A DNA stretch of 64,000 nucleotides from Lentimicrobium sp. (GCA_024709105.1 JANJXJ010000150.1:31152-95151), one strand, 5' to 3'. Shown: positions 26,120 to 35,989, counted from the first letter of the stretch. Program-made: numbers and translations. Notes: generated by a model not told the origin, from the letters alone.

Positions 26120-26794
26120 TTACGAAAAAAGCCCTGTTTCCTGGTAAGGCCGGATAAGTTCAGGACCTTCATTGCCTGCCTTATTTACCTTGTCAGACAC
26201 TCTGTACATTTCCATCTTCTCGGAAGGGAAAGGCACAATTATTTCACTTTTAATTTCTTCCCAGCTATTATTGAGCCATTCTGAATATTTTCCGGGAGAA
26301 AGTATCACAGGCATGCGATTATGAATTTGCGACAGGAGTTCGTTTGTCTCTGTGGTTAATATAGAAAAGGAATGTATATTTTCACCATCAGGGGCAACCC
26401 ACTTTTCCCAGATTCCTGCCATGGCAAAAAGGCTTCTATCCTTCATCACAATCCGGTATGGTACTTTATTCCCGATTCTTGTCCATTCATAAAAACCATC
26501 GGCTGGTATCAAACATCTGCGTTGCTGAATGGCCTGCCTGAAAGCCGGCTTCTGCTCAATTTCTTCGGCACGGGCATTAATAAGTGGCGCAGTGCGCGGC
26601 AGTTCTTTTGACCAGAAAGGGATCAATCCCCACCTGAAAAACTGAAGTTCGTGCTGATTGTTCCCTGTTATAACAGCCAGATTCTGAGTTGGTGCCCCAT
26701 TATATCTGGGAACATAGGGTGATTTACCCCCTGCCAGATTAAAAAATTCATTCAGGCGCTGTTCTTCAGCTGTTAGTGAAAATCGTCCGCACAT
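26120..26794 (-). CDS. SRAP-domain protein (YedK/HMCES family), abasic-site DNA-protein crosslinker
   Basis: Family members form a thiazolidine crosslink with abasic sites in single-stranded DNA to protect them. The catalytic Cys must be residue 2, exposed after Met removal, and that decides the start: ATG 26794 gives MCGRFSLT, whereas a TTG at 26800 would add two residues. Other active-site residues are present: Asn32 (RYNGAPTQ), Glu103 (PADGFYEW) and His158 (QIHNRMPVIL). The length of 224 residues is normal. It is a single gene, with no SOS-type neighbour and no LexA-like site that I recognise. Confidence 0.92.
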   Translation of the reverse strand: MCGRFSLTAEEQRLNEFFNLAGGKSPYVPRYNGAPTQNLAVITGNNQHELQFFRWGLIPFWSKELPRTAPLINARAEEIEQKPAFRQAIQQRRCLIPADGFYEWTRIGNKVPYRIVMKDRSLFAMAGIWEKWVAPDGENIHSFSILTTETNELLSQIHNRMPVILSPGKYSEWLNNSWEEIKSEIIVPFPSEKMEMYRVSDKVNKAGNEGPELIRPYQETGLFS

Positions 26795-26943
26795 ATACAA
26801 TAGGGTTAAGGCATAAAATTAATTGTTTTCTCTGTAATTGCAAAAATCGGCATGAATTGATTCAGCTGATGAGCTTCCGCCTCAATTTGTGCCATTTAAC
26901 AATTATTTGAATTTGCTAAACAGGATTTTTGAATCCAAATAAC

Positions 26944-26951
26944 TATTTTTG
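26944..26951 (+). promoter_or_regulatory. -7 box TATTTTTG upstream of elbB
   Basis: Exact TAnnTTTG match 38 bases before the elbB start. No -33 box at standard spacing. Confidence 0.5.
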
Positions 26952-26988
26952 CGCATAACATGATTATAAAACCTAACAAAACCCACAT

Positions 26989-27639
26989 ATGAAAAAGTTT
27001 GCAGTAGTTTTATCGGGCAACGGAGTTTACGATGGGGCAGAAATACACGAAGCCACCCTTACCTTATTGGCAATCAAAAAGCTTGGGGCAGATTACAGCA
27101 TCTTCGCACCTGATATTGCCCAGCATCATGTAGTAAATCATCTTACCGGCGAAGAAATGCCCGAAACCAGAAATGTGCTTGTTGAATCGGCTCGAATTGC
27201 CAGAGGAAAAATAAGCAATCTGAATAGTTTCAACGCAAGGGAATTTGATGCCCTCATATTTCCCGGAGGATTCGGAGTTGCCAAAAACCTGAGCACATGG
27301 GCTTTTAATGGGCCTGACTGCAAAGTTAATTCTGATGTTGAAAAAGCAATCAAGGACATGTCTTCTCTGCAGAAACCAATAGGAGCTTTATGCATTTCAC
27401 CGGTAGTGATTGCAAAAATTCTCGGCAATGTTGAAGTTACCATTGGGCAGGACAAAGCAACTGCCGAAGCAGTTGAAAAAACCGGCGCCCGCCATGTTAA
27501 TACTACGCACGGAGATGTTGTACGCGACTCCCACCGCCCCATATTTACCACACCCTGCTATATGCTCGACGCCGATATTGTGCAGATTGCTGATGGTGCT
27601 GAGAATATTGTTAAAGCAATCCTGGCAGAGTTGTCGTAA
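26989..27639 (+). CDS. elbB: ElbB/ES1 family DJ-1-like protein (glyoxalase III-type)
   Basis: The 216-residue protein has the DJ-1/PfpI class I glutamine amidotransferase-like fold. It starts VVLSGNGVYDGAEIHEA, contains IFPGGFGVAKNLSTWA, and has the nucleophile-elbow cysteine Cys135 in IGALCISPVVIAKIL. These are signatures of the ElbB/GATase1-ES1 group. E. coli ElbB has weak glyoxalase activity and was linked to isoprenoid synthesis, but its cellular role is uncertain. It is a single gene with its own -7 box; no isoprenoid gene is nearby. Confidence 0.92.
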   Translation: MKKFAVVLSGNGVYDGAEIHEATLTLLAIKKLGADYSIFAPDIAQHHVVNHLTGEEMPETRNVLVESARIARGKISNLNSFNAREFDALIFPGGFGVAKNLSTWAFNGPDCKVNSDVEKAIKDMSSLQKPIGALCISPVVIAKILGNVEVTIGQDKATAEAVEKTGARHVNTTHGDVVRDSHRPIFTTPCYMLDADIVQIADGAENIVKAILAELS

Positions 27640-28049
27640 TGAACTGGTTCCCTGATATAAACCAGAATTACCGGTGACATGATTCCTGAAAATGCCGGGA
27701 AACAAATTATAAGTTAACCGCTTTTCATAACTTACTGAAACTAAACTACTCCTCCCGGATTGGCAGAAACCCTGCAGTACACAGCAAATTCTGTCCTGTT
27801 GTGGTGAACAATAATGGTTTTTCGATAAAACAATCATTATTATCGCTCTATGATCTTCATAACTGGTATCCGGTTCTTCCAAACAATTGCGGTATATTAT
27901 TACTTGCTATTGCCACCCTTGTTATCTGAGCGATTTATAACCTAAACAAATTTCTGTGATTGGAATTAGTTGTATTTTTGCGACTCCGTTTGTTTGGAAT
28001 CAACTGATACTGAAAACCAAAAAAGCAACGCGATTTAAATCAGATTTTT
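27640..28049 (+). other. Intergenic region between elbB and asd
   Basis: 410 bases without a supported gene. A minus-strand open frame running through it is antisense to elbB and has no family likeness. A TATTTTTG -7 box at 27973-27980 probably starts the asd-ribF transcript, with a leader of about 60-65 bases. An imperfect inverted repeat, ATAATG with CATTAT, lies near 27810-27845. No strong terminator was found after elbB. Confidence 0.55.
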
Positions 28050-29057
28050 ATGAAGATAGCCCTGATTGGAGCAACTGGTCTTGTTGGCAATGTTATGATG
28101 CAGGTTATGGAAGAAGGGAAATACGTACCCCTCACCTCGGTTAATGAATTTATACCGGCAGCATCAGAAAAATCAGTTGGAAAGGAGATTAGTTTCAACA
28201 ATCGCAAATACCTGATTCACAGCATCAATGAAGCATTAGAAAAAAAGCCGGATATTGCTTTATTCTCAGCCGGAGCTGAAGTATCACGCGAATGGGCTCC
28301 CCGTTTTGCTGAAAAGGGCTGTTTTGTGATTGACAACTCTTCAGCCTGGAGAATGAATCCTGAGATTCCACTGGTAGTTCCCGAAGTAAATCCACACGCA
28401 ATAACCGGCAGCCAGAAAATAATTGCCAACCCAAACTGCTCTACCATACAGATGGTGGTGGTATTGGCTCCGTTGCACAGGCGCTATGGCATAAAACGAC
28501 TGGTAATTTCCACCTATCAAAGCGTAACCGGTACCGGTGCCAGGGCTGTTCAACAGCTCGACAACGAACGCAAAGGAATAAGCGGCAGCAGAGTATATCC
28601 ACATCCTATTGACCTGAATATCTTCCCCCACGGCGGAAATTTTCTTCCCAATGGCTATACTACTGAAGAAATGAAACTTGAAGCCGAAACGCATAAAATC
28701 ATGCAGGCTCCCGAAATCCGTATTACCAGCACTGTGGTAAGGGTGCCGGTTTACGGTGGGCACTCCGAATCAGTAAATGTTGAGTTCTCCGGCTCATTTG
28801 AAATGGATGAACTTTTAAAAACTGTTTCATCTTCAAAAGGAGTTGTACTTCAGGATGATACCGACCGGGCAGTTTATCCGATGCCACGCTATGCCGAAGG
28901 CCGCGACGAGGTGTTTGTTGGCCGGATAAGAAAAGACCATTCTGTTGAGCATGGAATCAATATGTGGATTGTTGCTGATAACCTCAGGAAAGGTGCAGCA
29001 ACCAACGCACTGCAGATTGCAGGATTGCTTATTCAACGCGAACTCATAACAGCCTGA
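28050..29057 (+). CDS. asd: Aspartate-semialdehyde dehydrogenase
   Basis: Makes L-aspartate 4-semialdehyde from aspartyl phosphate with NADPH, the branch point to lysine/diaminopimelate, threonine and methionine. The 335 residues have the N-terminal nucleotide-binding loop GATGLVGNVM, the catalytic Cys130 (NPNCSTIQ) and the active-site His238 (VYGGHSESVNVEF). Length and motifs are normal for the Gram-positive/Bacteroidota type. ribF starts 8 bases downstream, so the two are likely one operon. Confidence 0.96.
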   Translation: MKIALIGATGLVGNVMMQVMEEGKYVPLTSVNEFIPAASEKSVGKEISFNNRKYLIHSINEALEKKPDIALFSAGAEVSREWAPRFAEKGCFVIDNSSAWRMNPEIPLVVPEVNPHAITGSQKIIANPNCSTIQMVVVLAPLHRRYGIKRLVISTYQSVTGTGARAVQQLDNERKGISGSRVYPHPIDLNIFPHGGNFLPNGYTTEEMKLEAETHKIMQAPEIRITSTVVRVPVYGGHSESVNVEFSGSFEMDELLKTVSSSKGVVLQDDTDRAVYPMPRYAEGRDEVFVGRIRKDHSVEHGINMWIVADNLRKGAATNALQIAGLLIQRELITA

Positions 29058-29065
29058 CATAGATT

Positions 29066-30001
29066 GTGGAGATAATCACCGACCTCTCACTTCCCGTTTT
29101 GCTCCATAGGCCCGTTATAACCATCGGCACTTTCGACGGAGTACACATTGGGCATCAGTCCATCCTCAACAGGATGAGACAGATAGCATCCGCAACAGGA
29201 GGTGATACTGTGGTATTAACCTTCCATCCTCATCCGCGCTTAGTACTTGGAAATCATGTTTATTTGTTAAGTACCCGCGACGAAAAACGAGCCTTGGTTC
29301 AGGATGCCGGCATAACACATCTGGTTGAAATTCCTTTTACCCGCGAATTTGCTGCCCAAAGCGCAGCTGAATTTATCGGCTGGCTTGCTGCCGCATTTAA
29401 GCCAGAGGTTGTTGTAATTGGTTATGACCATGGTTTTGGAAACAAACGCAGCGGAAGCATCGAACATCTGTATCGTTACGGGCGGGAACTTGGTTTTACT
29501 GTTGAGGAAGTCCAGGAACTTGAGCTTGGCAATCACCATGTAAGCTCTTCAGTAGTAAGGTGGCTGCTGCAGGAAGGCGATGCATTAATGGCTTCGAGGA
29601 TTTTGGGACATCCCTACAGAATAAGCGGAAAAGTGGTTAGAGGAAATCAGATTGGCAAGCTGATTGGCTATCCGACAGCTAACCTTTATCCCGATGATGC
29701 CAACAAACTTATTCCGGCTATGGGAGTTTATGCATCACGGGTAATCTACAACGGAGTTTTATACAATGGCATGACCAATATTGGAATGAGGCCAACCATA
29801 AGCGCGCATAAACTTACCATTGAAACCAATATTTTTGATTTTAATCAGGACATTTATTATGAGAGTATTACTGTAGAGCTGATCAAAAGAATCCGGAACG
29901 AAAAGAAATTCGGGAACCTCGACATCCTGAAAAATCAATTGGCCGTTGACCGTGAAAATGCCCTCAGATATCTGCTGGATAATAATTCGTCCCAACCCTG
30001 A
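29066..30001 (+). CDS. ribF: Bifunctional riboflavin kinase/FAD synthetase
   Basis: Converts riboflavin to FMN and then FAD. The 311-residue product has the N-terminal adenylyltransferase domain with GTFDGVHIGHQSIL (about residues 22-35), FHPHPRLVL and VVIGYDHGFGNKRSG, and the C-terminal flavokinase domain with GKVVRGNQIGKLIGYPTANL and GVLYNGMTNIGMRPT. The start is a GTG at 29066; no ATG fits before the HxGH motif. It follows asd by 8 bases, with no metabolic link evident. Confidence 0.95.
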   Translation: MEIITDLSLPVLLHRPVITIGTFDGVHIGHQSILNRMRQIASATGGDTVVLTFHPHPRLVLGNHVYLLSTRDEKRALVQDAGITHLVEIPFTREFAAQSAAEFIGWLAAAFKPEVVVIGYDHGFGNKRSGSIEHLYRYGRELGFTVEEVQELELGNHHVSSSVVRWLLQEGDALMASRILGHPYRISGKVVRGNQIGKLIGYPTANLYPDDANKLIPAMGVYASRVIYNGVLYNGMTNIGMRPTISAHKLTIETNIFDFNQDIYYESITVELIKRIRNEKKFGNLDILKNQLAVDRENALRYLLDNNSSQP

Positions 30002-30088
30002 ATCCGACAGCAACCTTTTCATTTATAGTTAAAGGTTTTCGTGAAAAAGGTTCTTCAGGTTACAGTTATCCAACTCTGCTGTAAACAA

Positions 30089-30550
30089 TCATTTCTTCTT
30101 TACATACAAACCAACATCCACCAATCCGGGAATGCCCATTTTGGGAATCAGATTTTCAAATTCAATCTTATAAATCCCCGCTTCGGTAAAATAAAATGAG
30201 GGCCAGAGCACTTCTTCCACATCCCAAAGATCGCCTGCCACACTTCCAATGAATTTATCATTATAATCTTTCAACCTGATATCCAGTTCAAGGATACGTT
30301 CCTCTCCCGAAGGAGTAGTTAAAATTACATTTACAGGCAAATTCGGATAAGGATACTGCGTTATATGCCTGATGGTAAAAACTATGTCGCCGGTAATTCC
30401 TGCCTCTTCTATAGCCACATCAAACTTAACCTTGTCAAATCTTTTCCAGGTATAGTTATCAAACTTATGAAACTCCTGATAAATTCGGCCGGGCCTGCAC
30501 GACAACAGCATCGACAAAGCTGCGAGCAGAATCAGAAAACGTTTTCCCAT
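30089..30550 (-). CDS. gldH: GldH-type gliding motility lipoprotein
   Basis: The 153-residue protein has a lipoprotein signal peptide ending in MLLSC (Cys at residue 18) and a beta-rich domain with YQEFHKFDNYTWKRFD, FTIRHITQYPYPNLPV and DLWDVEEVLWPSFYFTEAGIYKIEFE, which matches the GldH family as I recall it. In Flavobacterium johnsoniae GldH is needed for gliding, but related genes occur in non-gliding Bacteroidota. No other gld or type IX secretion gene is in the window, apart from a GldE-like CNNM/CBS protein at 36-37 kb. It has its own -7 box. Confidence 0.82.
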   Translation of the reverse strand: MGKRFLILLAALSMLLSCRPGRIYQEFHKFDNYTWKRFDKVKFDVAIEEAGITGDIVFTIRHITQYPYPNLPVNVILTTPSGEERILELDIRLKDYNDKFIGSVAGDLWDVEEVLWPSFYFTEAGIYKIEFENLIPKMGIPGLVDVGLYVKKK

Positions 30551-30581
30551 CTTTACTAATCGTTTGAGGTATTTATGTTTA

Positions 30582-30589
30582 CAAATTTA
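30582..30589 (-). promoter_or_regulatory. -7 box TAAATTTG upstream of gldH
   Basis: Minus-strand TAnnTTTG match 31 bases before the gldH ATG. No standard -33 box. Confidence 0.45.
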
Positions 30590-30777
30590 TAGATAAAAAC
30601 GTTGCTTATAACAGAAGAATAAGAACACTAAAGAGAAACATTAACGTTGTTGTGCTTAAAAAAAATACAATATCAGCAGCCGGGCCATTCATGCAGGCCT
30701 GTTTGAATAGTCTGTCAAGAAAATAAGAAGTAAAATACATTTAATGGATTGATGAATTTATATTGGCAATCTGTTCG

Positions 30778-30785
30778 TAAATTTG
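30778..30785 (+). promoter_or_regulatory. -7 box TAAATTTG upstream of rnhA-pyk
   Basis: TAnnTTTG match 25 bases before the rnhA ATG, giving a very short leader. No -33 TTG at 18-22 bases. Confidence 0.5.
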
Positions 30786-30810
30786 CATAATCAGAACAGC
30801 CGGAAACAGA

Positions 30811-31434
30811 ATGGGTCAAAAACAGAAGTTTTATGTAGTTTGGAAAGGCAGGGAAACCGGCATTTTTCGCAGTTGGAAAGAATGTGAAATTCAGGTGAAG
30901 GGATTTGAGGCTGCCCGCTTTAAATCTTTTGACACTGAGGAGGAAGCTGGTGAAGCCTATAAAAATGGGCCTCAATTTGTTAACAAAGCATCAGCAAAGA
31001 AAAAAATGTTGTCCAATCCGGCTCATCGTCCAATTCTGGAAAGCATTTCGGTTGATGCTGCCTGCTCCGGAAATCCCGGAGTACTTGAATACAGGGGAGT
31101 GGAAACTTCCACCGGACGTTTATTGTTTCATCAGGGGCCATTCCCGCAGGGCACAGTCAATATAGGTGAGTTTCTGGCTATTGTACACGGGCTTGGCTAT
31201 CTGAAACAACGCAACATTAACCTTCCCATTTACACCGACTCAAAAACCGCGCTTGCCTGGCTTAAAAAGAAAAAAGCCAATACAAAACTTGAAACCAATG
31301 CGCTTAATTCAGATCTGATGCTGCTTCTTTCCCGGGCTGAGTCATGGCTTGAAAAAAATCAATGGAGCAATCCTGTGCTGAAGTGGGATACAGAAGCCTG
31401 GGGCGAAATTCCCGCTGATTTCGGAAGAAAATAG
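30811..31434 (+). CDS. rnhA: Ribonuclease HI with N-terminal hybrid-binding domain
   Basis: Cleaves RNA in RNA-DNA hybrids. Residues 6-50 form the viroplasmin-like hybrid-binding domain ([36 protein letters not shown]), followed by an RNase H domain with Asp82 ([10 protein letters not shown]), Glu120 (NIGEFLAI), Asp143 ([10 protein letters not shown]) and a C-terminal Asp (Asp193 or Asp203 in [13 protein letters not shown]). The total of 207 residues is normal for this Bacteroidota type. pyk starts 27 bases after the stop, so they may share a transcript. Confidence 0.93.
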   Translation: MGQKQKFYVVWKGRETGIFRSWKECEIQVKGFEAARFKSFDTEEEAGEAYKNGPQFVNKASAKKKMLSNPAHRPILESISVDAACSGNPGVLEYRGVETSTGRLLFHQGPFPQGTVNIGEFLAIVHGLGYLKQRNINLPIYTDSKTALAWLKKKKANTKLETNALNSDLMLLLSRAESWLEKNQWSNPVLKWDTEAWGEIPADFGRK

Positions 31435-31461
31435 TCCTTACAACGAAAAACATATAAAACC

Positions 31462-32880
31462 ATGCGTAAAACAAAGATAGTTGCTACTCTGGGGCCTGCC
31501 AGTGCCAATGAAACTGCCATAAGAAATCTTATGCTTGCCGGAGTGAATGTATTCAGGCTGAATTTTTCGCATGGTAGCTATGACATTCATGAATCCTCAG
31601 TAAAGTTGATTGATAAACTTAACGAGGAACTTGGACTTCATGTCGCCACACTGGCCGACCTTTCGGGCCCAAAAATAAGGACCCGCGAAGTTTCAGGAGA
31701 TTCTATGCTGCTCACAGCCGGCGAAGAAATTACAATCACCACCCGGGATGAAAATTGCTCTCCAGGCCTCATAAGCGTAAATTACAGCGGTTTTGCCGAA
31801 GATGTGAAGGAAGGTGAAGACATTCTCCTGGATGACGGGAAACTGCTTCTAAAAGCCCTGGGAAGCAACGGGCTTGATGAAGTCAGGGCAAAGGTGGTAC
31901 AAGGTGGATTGTTATCATCCCGAAAAGGAATAAACCTTCCAAGAACCATGCTACGCCTTCCGAGTCTTTCAGACAAAGACCTGCGGGATCTGGATTTTAT
32001 TATGAACCGCAATGTACAATGGATTGCTTTGTCATTTGTTCGGACTGCGGAAGATATTGAGTTACTCAGAAAAAAAATAAATTCATATCCGGGGAATCAT
32101 CCTCCAAGAATTGTTGCCAAAATTGAAAAGCCCGAAGCCATTGACAATGCTGAGGCTATAATAAAAGCCAGCGACGCCATTATGATTGCCAGGGGAGATC
32201 TAGGTGTTGAAATTCCGCAGGAACAGGTTCCGGTTATACAGAAGAAACTGGTAAAACTTGCCATTGCTTCATCAAAACCGGTAATAGTAGCTACCCAGAT
32301 GATGGAAGGAATGATTACAGGTATGCGCCCGACTCGCGCCGAGGTAAGTGATGTGGCTAACTCAGTTCTTGACGGTGCCGATGCACTTATGCTCAGCGGC
32401 GAAACATCTGTTGGCTTGTATCCGGTTCAAACTGTTGAAACCATGAGTCGTATTATCTCTGATATTGAAAACAGCGGAATCCCTTATCAGGAGGTTCAGC
32501 ACATTGAAAATCAGGATAGAAGAATTTCTGATTCAGTGATCATGGCTGCTTGTGATCTCGCAAAAAAAGTTAATGCAAGTGCATTGATTGCCATGACCCA
32601 CACCGGATATTCTGCATTTCGGATTGCCAGTCACCGGCCTGCATCGGGAATATTCATTTTTTCCGATAATCCTAAGATGCTGAGAACACTTAGTTTGGTT
32701 TGGGGTGTAACCGGCACTTATTTTGGAAAGTTTACGAATACGGATGCTGCCATGCTTGAAATGCGAAAGTCGCTCGTTTCAAGAGGATATGTTGGTGAGG
32801 GAAATTATATAATCTACATTTCAAGCATTCCCATAGGTCAGCCCGGTAAAACCAACATGCTCAAGCTCAGTACTATTTAA
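31462..32880 (+). CDS. pyk: Pyruvate kinase
   Basis: Last step of glycolysis, phosphoenolpyruvate plus ADP to pyruvate plus ATP. The 472 residues show KIVATLGPAS at the N-terminus, NFSHGSYDIHE, the B domain around residues 70-165, the active-site segment IVAKIEKPEAIDNAEAII (catalytic Lys), ARGDLGVEIP, and the MLSGETSVGLYPVQTVETM region; the C-terminal domain ends near ISSIPIGQPGKTN. All core motifs are present, with no truncation. It follows rnhA by 27 bases and converges on the comF-like gene. Confidence 0.97.
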   Translation: MRKTKIVATLGPASANETAIRNLMLAGVNVFRLNFSHGSYDIHESSVKLIDKLNEELGLHVATLADLSGPKIRTREVSGDSMLLTAGEEITITTRDENCSPGLISVNYSGFAEDVKEGEDILLDDGKLLLKALGSNGLDEVRAKVVQGGLLSSRKGINLPRTMLRLPSLSDKDLRDLDFIMNRNVQWIALSFVRTAEDIELLRKKINSYPGNHPPRIVAKIEKPEAIDNAEAIIKASDAIMIARGDLGVEIPQEQVPVIQKKLVKLAIASSKPVIVATQMMEGMITGMRPTRAEVSDVANSVLDGADALMLSGETSVGLYPVQTVETMSRIISDIENSGIPYQEVQHIENQDRRISDSVIMAACDLAKKVNASALIAMTHTGYSAFRIASHRPASGIFIFSDNPKMLRTLSLVWGVTGTYFGKFTNTDAAMLEMRKSLVSRGYVGEGNYIIYISSIPIGQPGKTNMLKLSTI

Positions 32881-32899
32881 GAGAAACAAAGCAAAGTAA

Positions 32900-33595
32900 C
32901 TACCTTACTGCACAAGCGATTGAGGCTACGCTCACTTTTACTCCGGGTATTTTCATCAATTCGTGCCCTGCTGCTTCTAATGTTGAGCCGGTGGTAATAA
33001 CGTCATCAACCAGCAAAACATGTTTGCCGGCCTGCCTTTCAGTATCCATTAGCTGGAAAATTTCCTTCACATTTTCCCAACGTCTGAACCGGGTTTTGCG
33101 GGTTTGTGTTTCCGAAGCCTGTACCCTGAGCAAGGTGGTAATATCAAGTTCAGCTTTCATTGACTCTGCCAGCCCGATAGCAAACCATTCGGCCTGATTG
33201 TATCCTCGTTTGGCCTCCTTCCGGGGATGCAGCGGTACTGGAATAATGGCATCTACTGTGGTGAACAGTGGTGATTTCTTAAGATCATGGCCATAAAGAG
33301 CTCCAATATGCGAACCTACCTCCTTGTATCCCTTATATTTAAGCTGATGTACAAGGTGCTGCACCTTACCGCCTTTGTTGAAATAATAATACGAAGCTGC
33401 TGCTGCAAAATTAATCTTGCCCCAGAATTGCCTGGCCACCGGATTGTCTTCAAGCAAATGAAAATTCGTTTTAGGCAAATGGTATTGACATGAAAAACAA
33501 ATCATATGCTCATGTTTATACAAGGTATTTCCACATGCCATGCACACCCTCGGGAAAAAGAGCGAAATAAAATCCTGCAAATATTCCTTTATCAT
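32900..33595 (-). CDS. ComF/GntX family phosphoribosyltransferase-like protein
   Basis: The 231-residue protein has an N-terminal Cys4 zinc-ribbon (Cys18, Cys21, Cys33, Cys36) and a C-terminal type I PRTase domain with the PRPP-binding motif VLLVDDVITTGSTLEAAG and the ComF/GntX sequence VPLHPRKEAKRGYNQAEWFA. ComF is needed for DNA uptake in naturally competent bacteria and may load single-stranded DNA for recombination; in species not known to be competent its role is unclear. No other competence gene is in the window. Confidence 0.9.
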   Translation of the reverse strand: MIKEYLQDFISLFFPRVCMACGNTLYKHEHMICFSCQYHLPKTNFHLLEDNPVARQFWGKINFAAAASYYYFNKGGKVQHLVHQLKYKGYKEVGSHIGALYGHDLKKSPLFTTVDAIIPVPLHPRKEAKRGYNQAEWFAIGLAESMKAELDITTLLRVQASETQTRKTRFRRWENVKEIFQLMDTERQAGKHVLLVDDVITTGSTLEAAGHELMKIPGVKVSVASIACAVR

Positions 33596-33668
33596 ATATC
33601 AATTATTATATGGGTTAAAGATATGAAATTTTAAATTTCCTGACAAAACAGAATTCAAGGTACAGAAT

Positions 33669-33703
33669 AAAAAAGCGGGAGAGACTTTACAAATCTCCCC
33701 CGC
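33669..33703 (-). terminator. Terminator after ppiD
   Basis: Minus-strand stem GCGGGGGAGA with TCTCTCCCGC (one mismatch) around a nine-base loop, followed by TTTTTT. It lies 27 bases past the ppiD stop codon. Confidence 0.85.
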
Positions 33704-33729
33704 AGTTTATAAGCTTAAACAATCCGATA

Positions 33730-35850
33730 TTAATAGAACATCAGTCTGTTGTCTTCAATTTCAGCTTTGCGTTTCAGGGCGTCGGTAACATCGCGCTGAG
33801 CCCTTGTACGGAATGCGTTGGAGATCATCCTCTTTTCAGCTGTAAAATCATCTTTGGGTGCAGCAGCATTGACTTTGTCAGCAACAAGTACAAAAACAGC
33901 CTGATTGCCTTTAACAGGTTTTGACATCTGACCTTCTTTCAATGTAAAGAGAATGCCTATTGCTTCATCTTCCTTACCATAACCAGGCAGATTTGATGCA
34001 GCAAAAGCGACTTCGTTGGTATCGGCTTTCATACCCAGAGCCAGATAACCTTTATTGAGATCGGCAATTGACTTGATTTCTTTATTAATTTCAGCAATCA
34101 GTGTCTCCGCTTTTTTGTCGCGTTTTACCAGCGGCTCTATGAATTCTTTAACCTGCTCTAAAGTAGGGAAACCTTTTTCACGTTTTTCTTTAAGCAGAGC
34201 CACCATATATCTTCCTTCAAGGTCAAATACCGGAGAAATTGCACCAATTTCATTCTTTTCGTCAAAAGACCATCTTACTACTTCTCTTGCCTGGGTTATA
34301 CCCGGAATGTTGTTCTGTTCGATACTGATTCTTTCTGCAAGACGACGGGTGTAACCACGCTCATCAATCAGCTTATTGAATCCTTCAGCATCTTTTGATT
34401 CAATAGCAAATTGACTGGCCAAAGTGTAAACATCCTGAATGGTTCTTGAACTGGGCTCAAGATTACGTTTAACGTAAGCAATACGCACTTTCTTTACAGG
34501 AGCGGTTTTGCCGGTGATTTTTACGATGTGGTAACCAAACTGAGTTTCCACTTTTAATACATCTCCAACCTTGCCGTTAAGTACCGCACTATTGAACTGC
34601 GGAACCATTGCCCCATCAGCAAACCAGTTGAGGTCACCTTTCGATTTGGCTGCAGTTTCATCGTCGTTCATGGTTGAAGCAATTTCATCAAATTTTGCTG
34701 AGTTGCCTTTAACTACGCTCAAAATACTGTCAGCTTTCTGTGAAGCCTGAATTTTGGTAATGGTAGTAGCCGGATTAACATTGGTACCTGCCCAGGAAAC
34801 CAGAATATGGCTCGCCTTGAGGGAGTCGGGGCGGCTCTGAACATCAACCAAACGGGCAATGGTATAAGCATTGTTTTCTATGTAAGGTCCGAAGGTAACA
34901 CCGGGAGCAGAATTGAACATGATTGAATCAAGCTGATAGGGAATACTACCTTTTTTCATCCAGGTGCTGTCATACCTTTCATCGGATGTAGTATTCACAA
35001 AAGAAACAATATTTTCTGCAGTGGCGAACTCAGTGTAAAGTTGCTGAACTTCGGCAGCAATTTTTGCACGGTCTTCTTCCGAAGGTAAAATATCGAATGT
35101 AACGTATTCAATATCTCTTGAAGCTTCCTGCTGATATTTGTGTTTGTTTTCCTTGTAAAATTTTTCGTAATCAGCATCGGTTAATGTTACTACACTGTCA
35201 GCAATACTTGTATAGGCAGCACCATAATAACGTGCATTTATTTTAGTATTTCTGGCTTCATAGTCGCGTTTTGCAAAGGCAGCAGGAACATAAAAACCTT
35301 TGGTAACCAGATTACGGTATTTGGTATTCAGCCTGTCTTCCTTGATTGCTTTTTCAATGGTAAGATAACGTTGTTTCATCTGCGGGTCAACATTATCGAG
35401 GTTTTGCAGGAAGCTCAGAACATTGGCAGGATCAAAGGCTCCGGTTTGCGGATCGCGGAAACTTTGCTGAATATACATATGAGGATTTTTACCCCTGATC
35501 TGATCGTCAAGTTCCTGCTTTGAAACAGTTAAACCCAGTTTAGCAACTTCTTCCTGCAGAAGGGTTTCGTTCACCACCTGCTCCCAGGTTTGCTGCCTGA
35601 TCTGAAACTGTTCATCAGCCGAAAGGTTTTCATTTCCGGTATTTTGTTTGCGGGCTTCAAGATTTTCATCTACCCTTTGGTTAAAAGTAGTTGCCAGAAT
35701 TTTTTCGCCGTTTACCTCACCAATATTGTTGATTCCCCTGCGGGGGCTTCGGTTTGATAACAGGTCACCCAGGATAAATGCAGCAAGGGCAATTCCTATT
35801 ATAGCAACAAGCAATCCTGATCTTTTACGAATATCACCAATTAATGCCAT
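33730..35850 (-). CDS. ppiD: Membrane-anchored periplasmic peptidyl-prolyl isomerase (PpiD/SurA type)
   Basis: Periplasmic folding factor for exported proteins, held at the inner membrane. The 706 residues start MALIGDIRKRSGLLVAIIGIALAAFILGDLL (one N-terminal anchor about 13-31), then a SurA_N-like helical region, then a parvulin rotamase domain around 340-440 (SHILVSWAGTNVNP ... KGDLNWFADGAMVPQFNSAV ... VETQFGYHIVKITGK), and a second, more degenerate domain. This fits PpiD of Bacteroidota. It sits downstream of the CNNM/CBS gene but has its own -7 box (35876-35883) and terminator. Confidence 0.92.
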   Translation of the reverse strand: MALIGDIRKRSGLLVAIIGIALAAFILGDLLSNRSPRRGINNIGEVNGEKILATTFNQRVDENLEARKQNTGNENLSADEQFQIRQQTWEQVVNETLLQEEVAKLGLTVSKQELDDQIRGKNPHMYIQQSFRDPQTGAFDPANVLSFLQNLDNVDPQMKQRYLTIEKAIKEDRLNTKYRNLVTKGFYVPAAFAKRDYEARNTKINARYYGAAYTSIADSVVTLTDADYEKFYKENKHKYQQEASRDIEYVTFDILPSEEDRAKIAAEVQQLYTEFATAENIVSFVNTTSDERYDSTWMKKGSIPYQLDSIMFNSAPGVTFGPYIENNAYTIARLVDVQSRPDSLKASHILVSWAGTNVNPATTITKIQASQKADSILSVVKGNSAKFDEIASTMNDDETAAKSKGDLNWFADGAMVPQFNSAVLNGKVGDVLKVETQFGYHIVKITGKTAPVKKVRIAYVKRNLEPSSRTIQDVYTLASQFAIESKDAEGFNKLIDERGYTRRLAERISIEQNNIPGITQAREVVRWSFDEKNEIGAISPVFDLEGRYMVALLKEKREKGFPTLEQVKEFIEPLVKRDKKAETLIAEINKEIKSIADLNKGYLALGMKADTNEVAFAASNLPGYGKEDEAIGILFTLKEGQMSKPVKGNQAVFVLVADKVNAAAPKDDFTAEKRMISNAFRTRAQRDVTDALKRKAEIEDNRLMFY

Positions 35851-35875
35851 TTTGTTAGTTTTTTTAAAGTGGGTG

Positions 35876-35883
35876 CAAATTTA
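35876..35883 (-). promoter_or_regulatory. -7 box TAAATTTG upstream of ppiD
   Basis: Minus-strand TAnnTTTG match 25 bases before the ppiD ATG; no clear -33 box. Confidence 0.5.
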
Positions 35884-35989
35884 CAATAAATGTTTAAGGA
35901 TAAAAATAAAAATGGCAACTCCGTATAATTTTGTAAATAAAGGGGATATGAAAATGCATCAGGTTGTTTGTCCGAATGCTTTTGTATGG

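Noticed and set aside
27397..27882. 161-codon minus-strand open frame at the end of elbB
   Set aside because: Mostly antisense to elbB; the product looks unstructured with no signal or domain.
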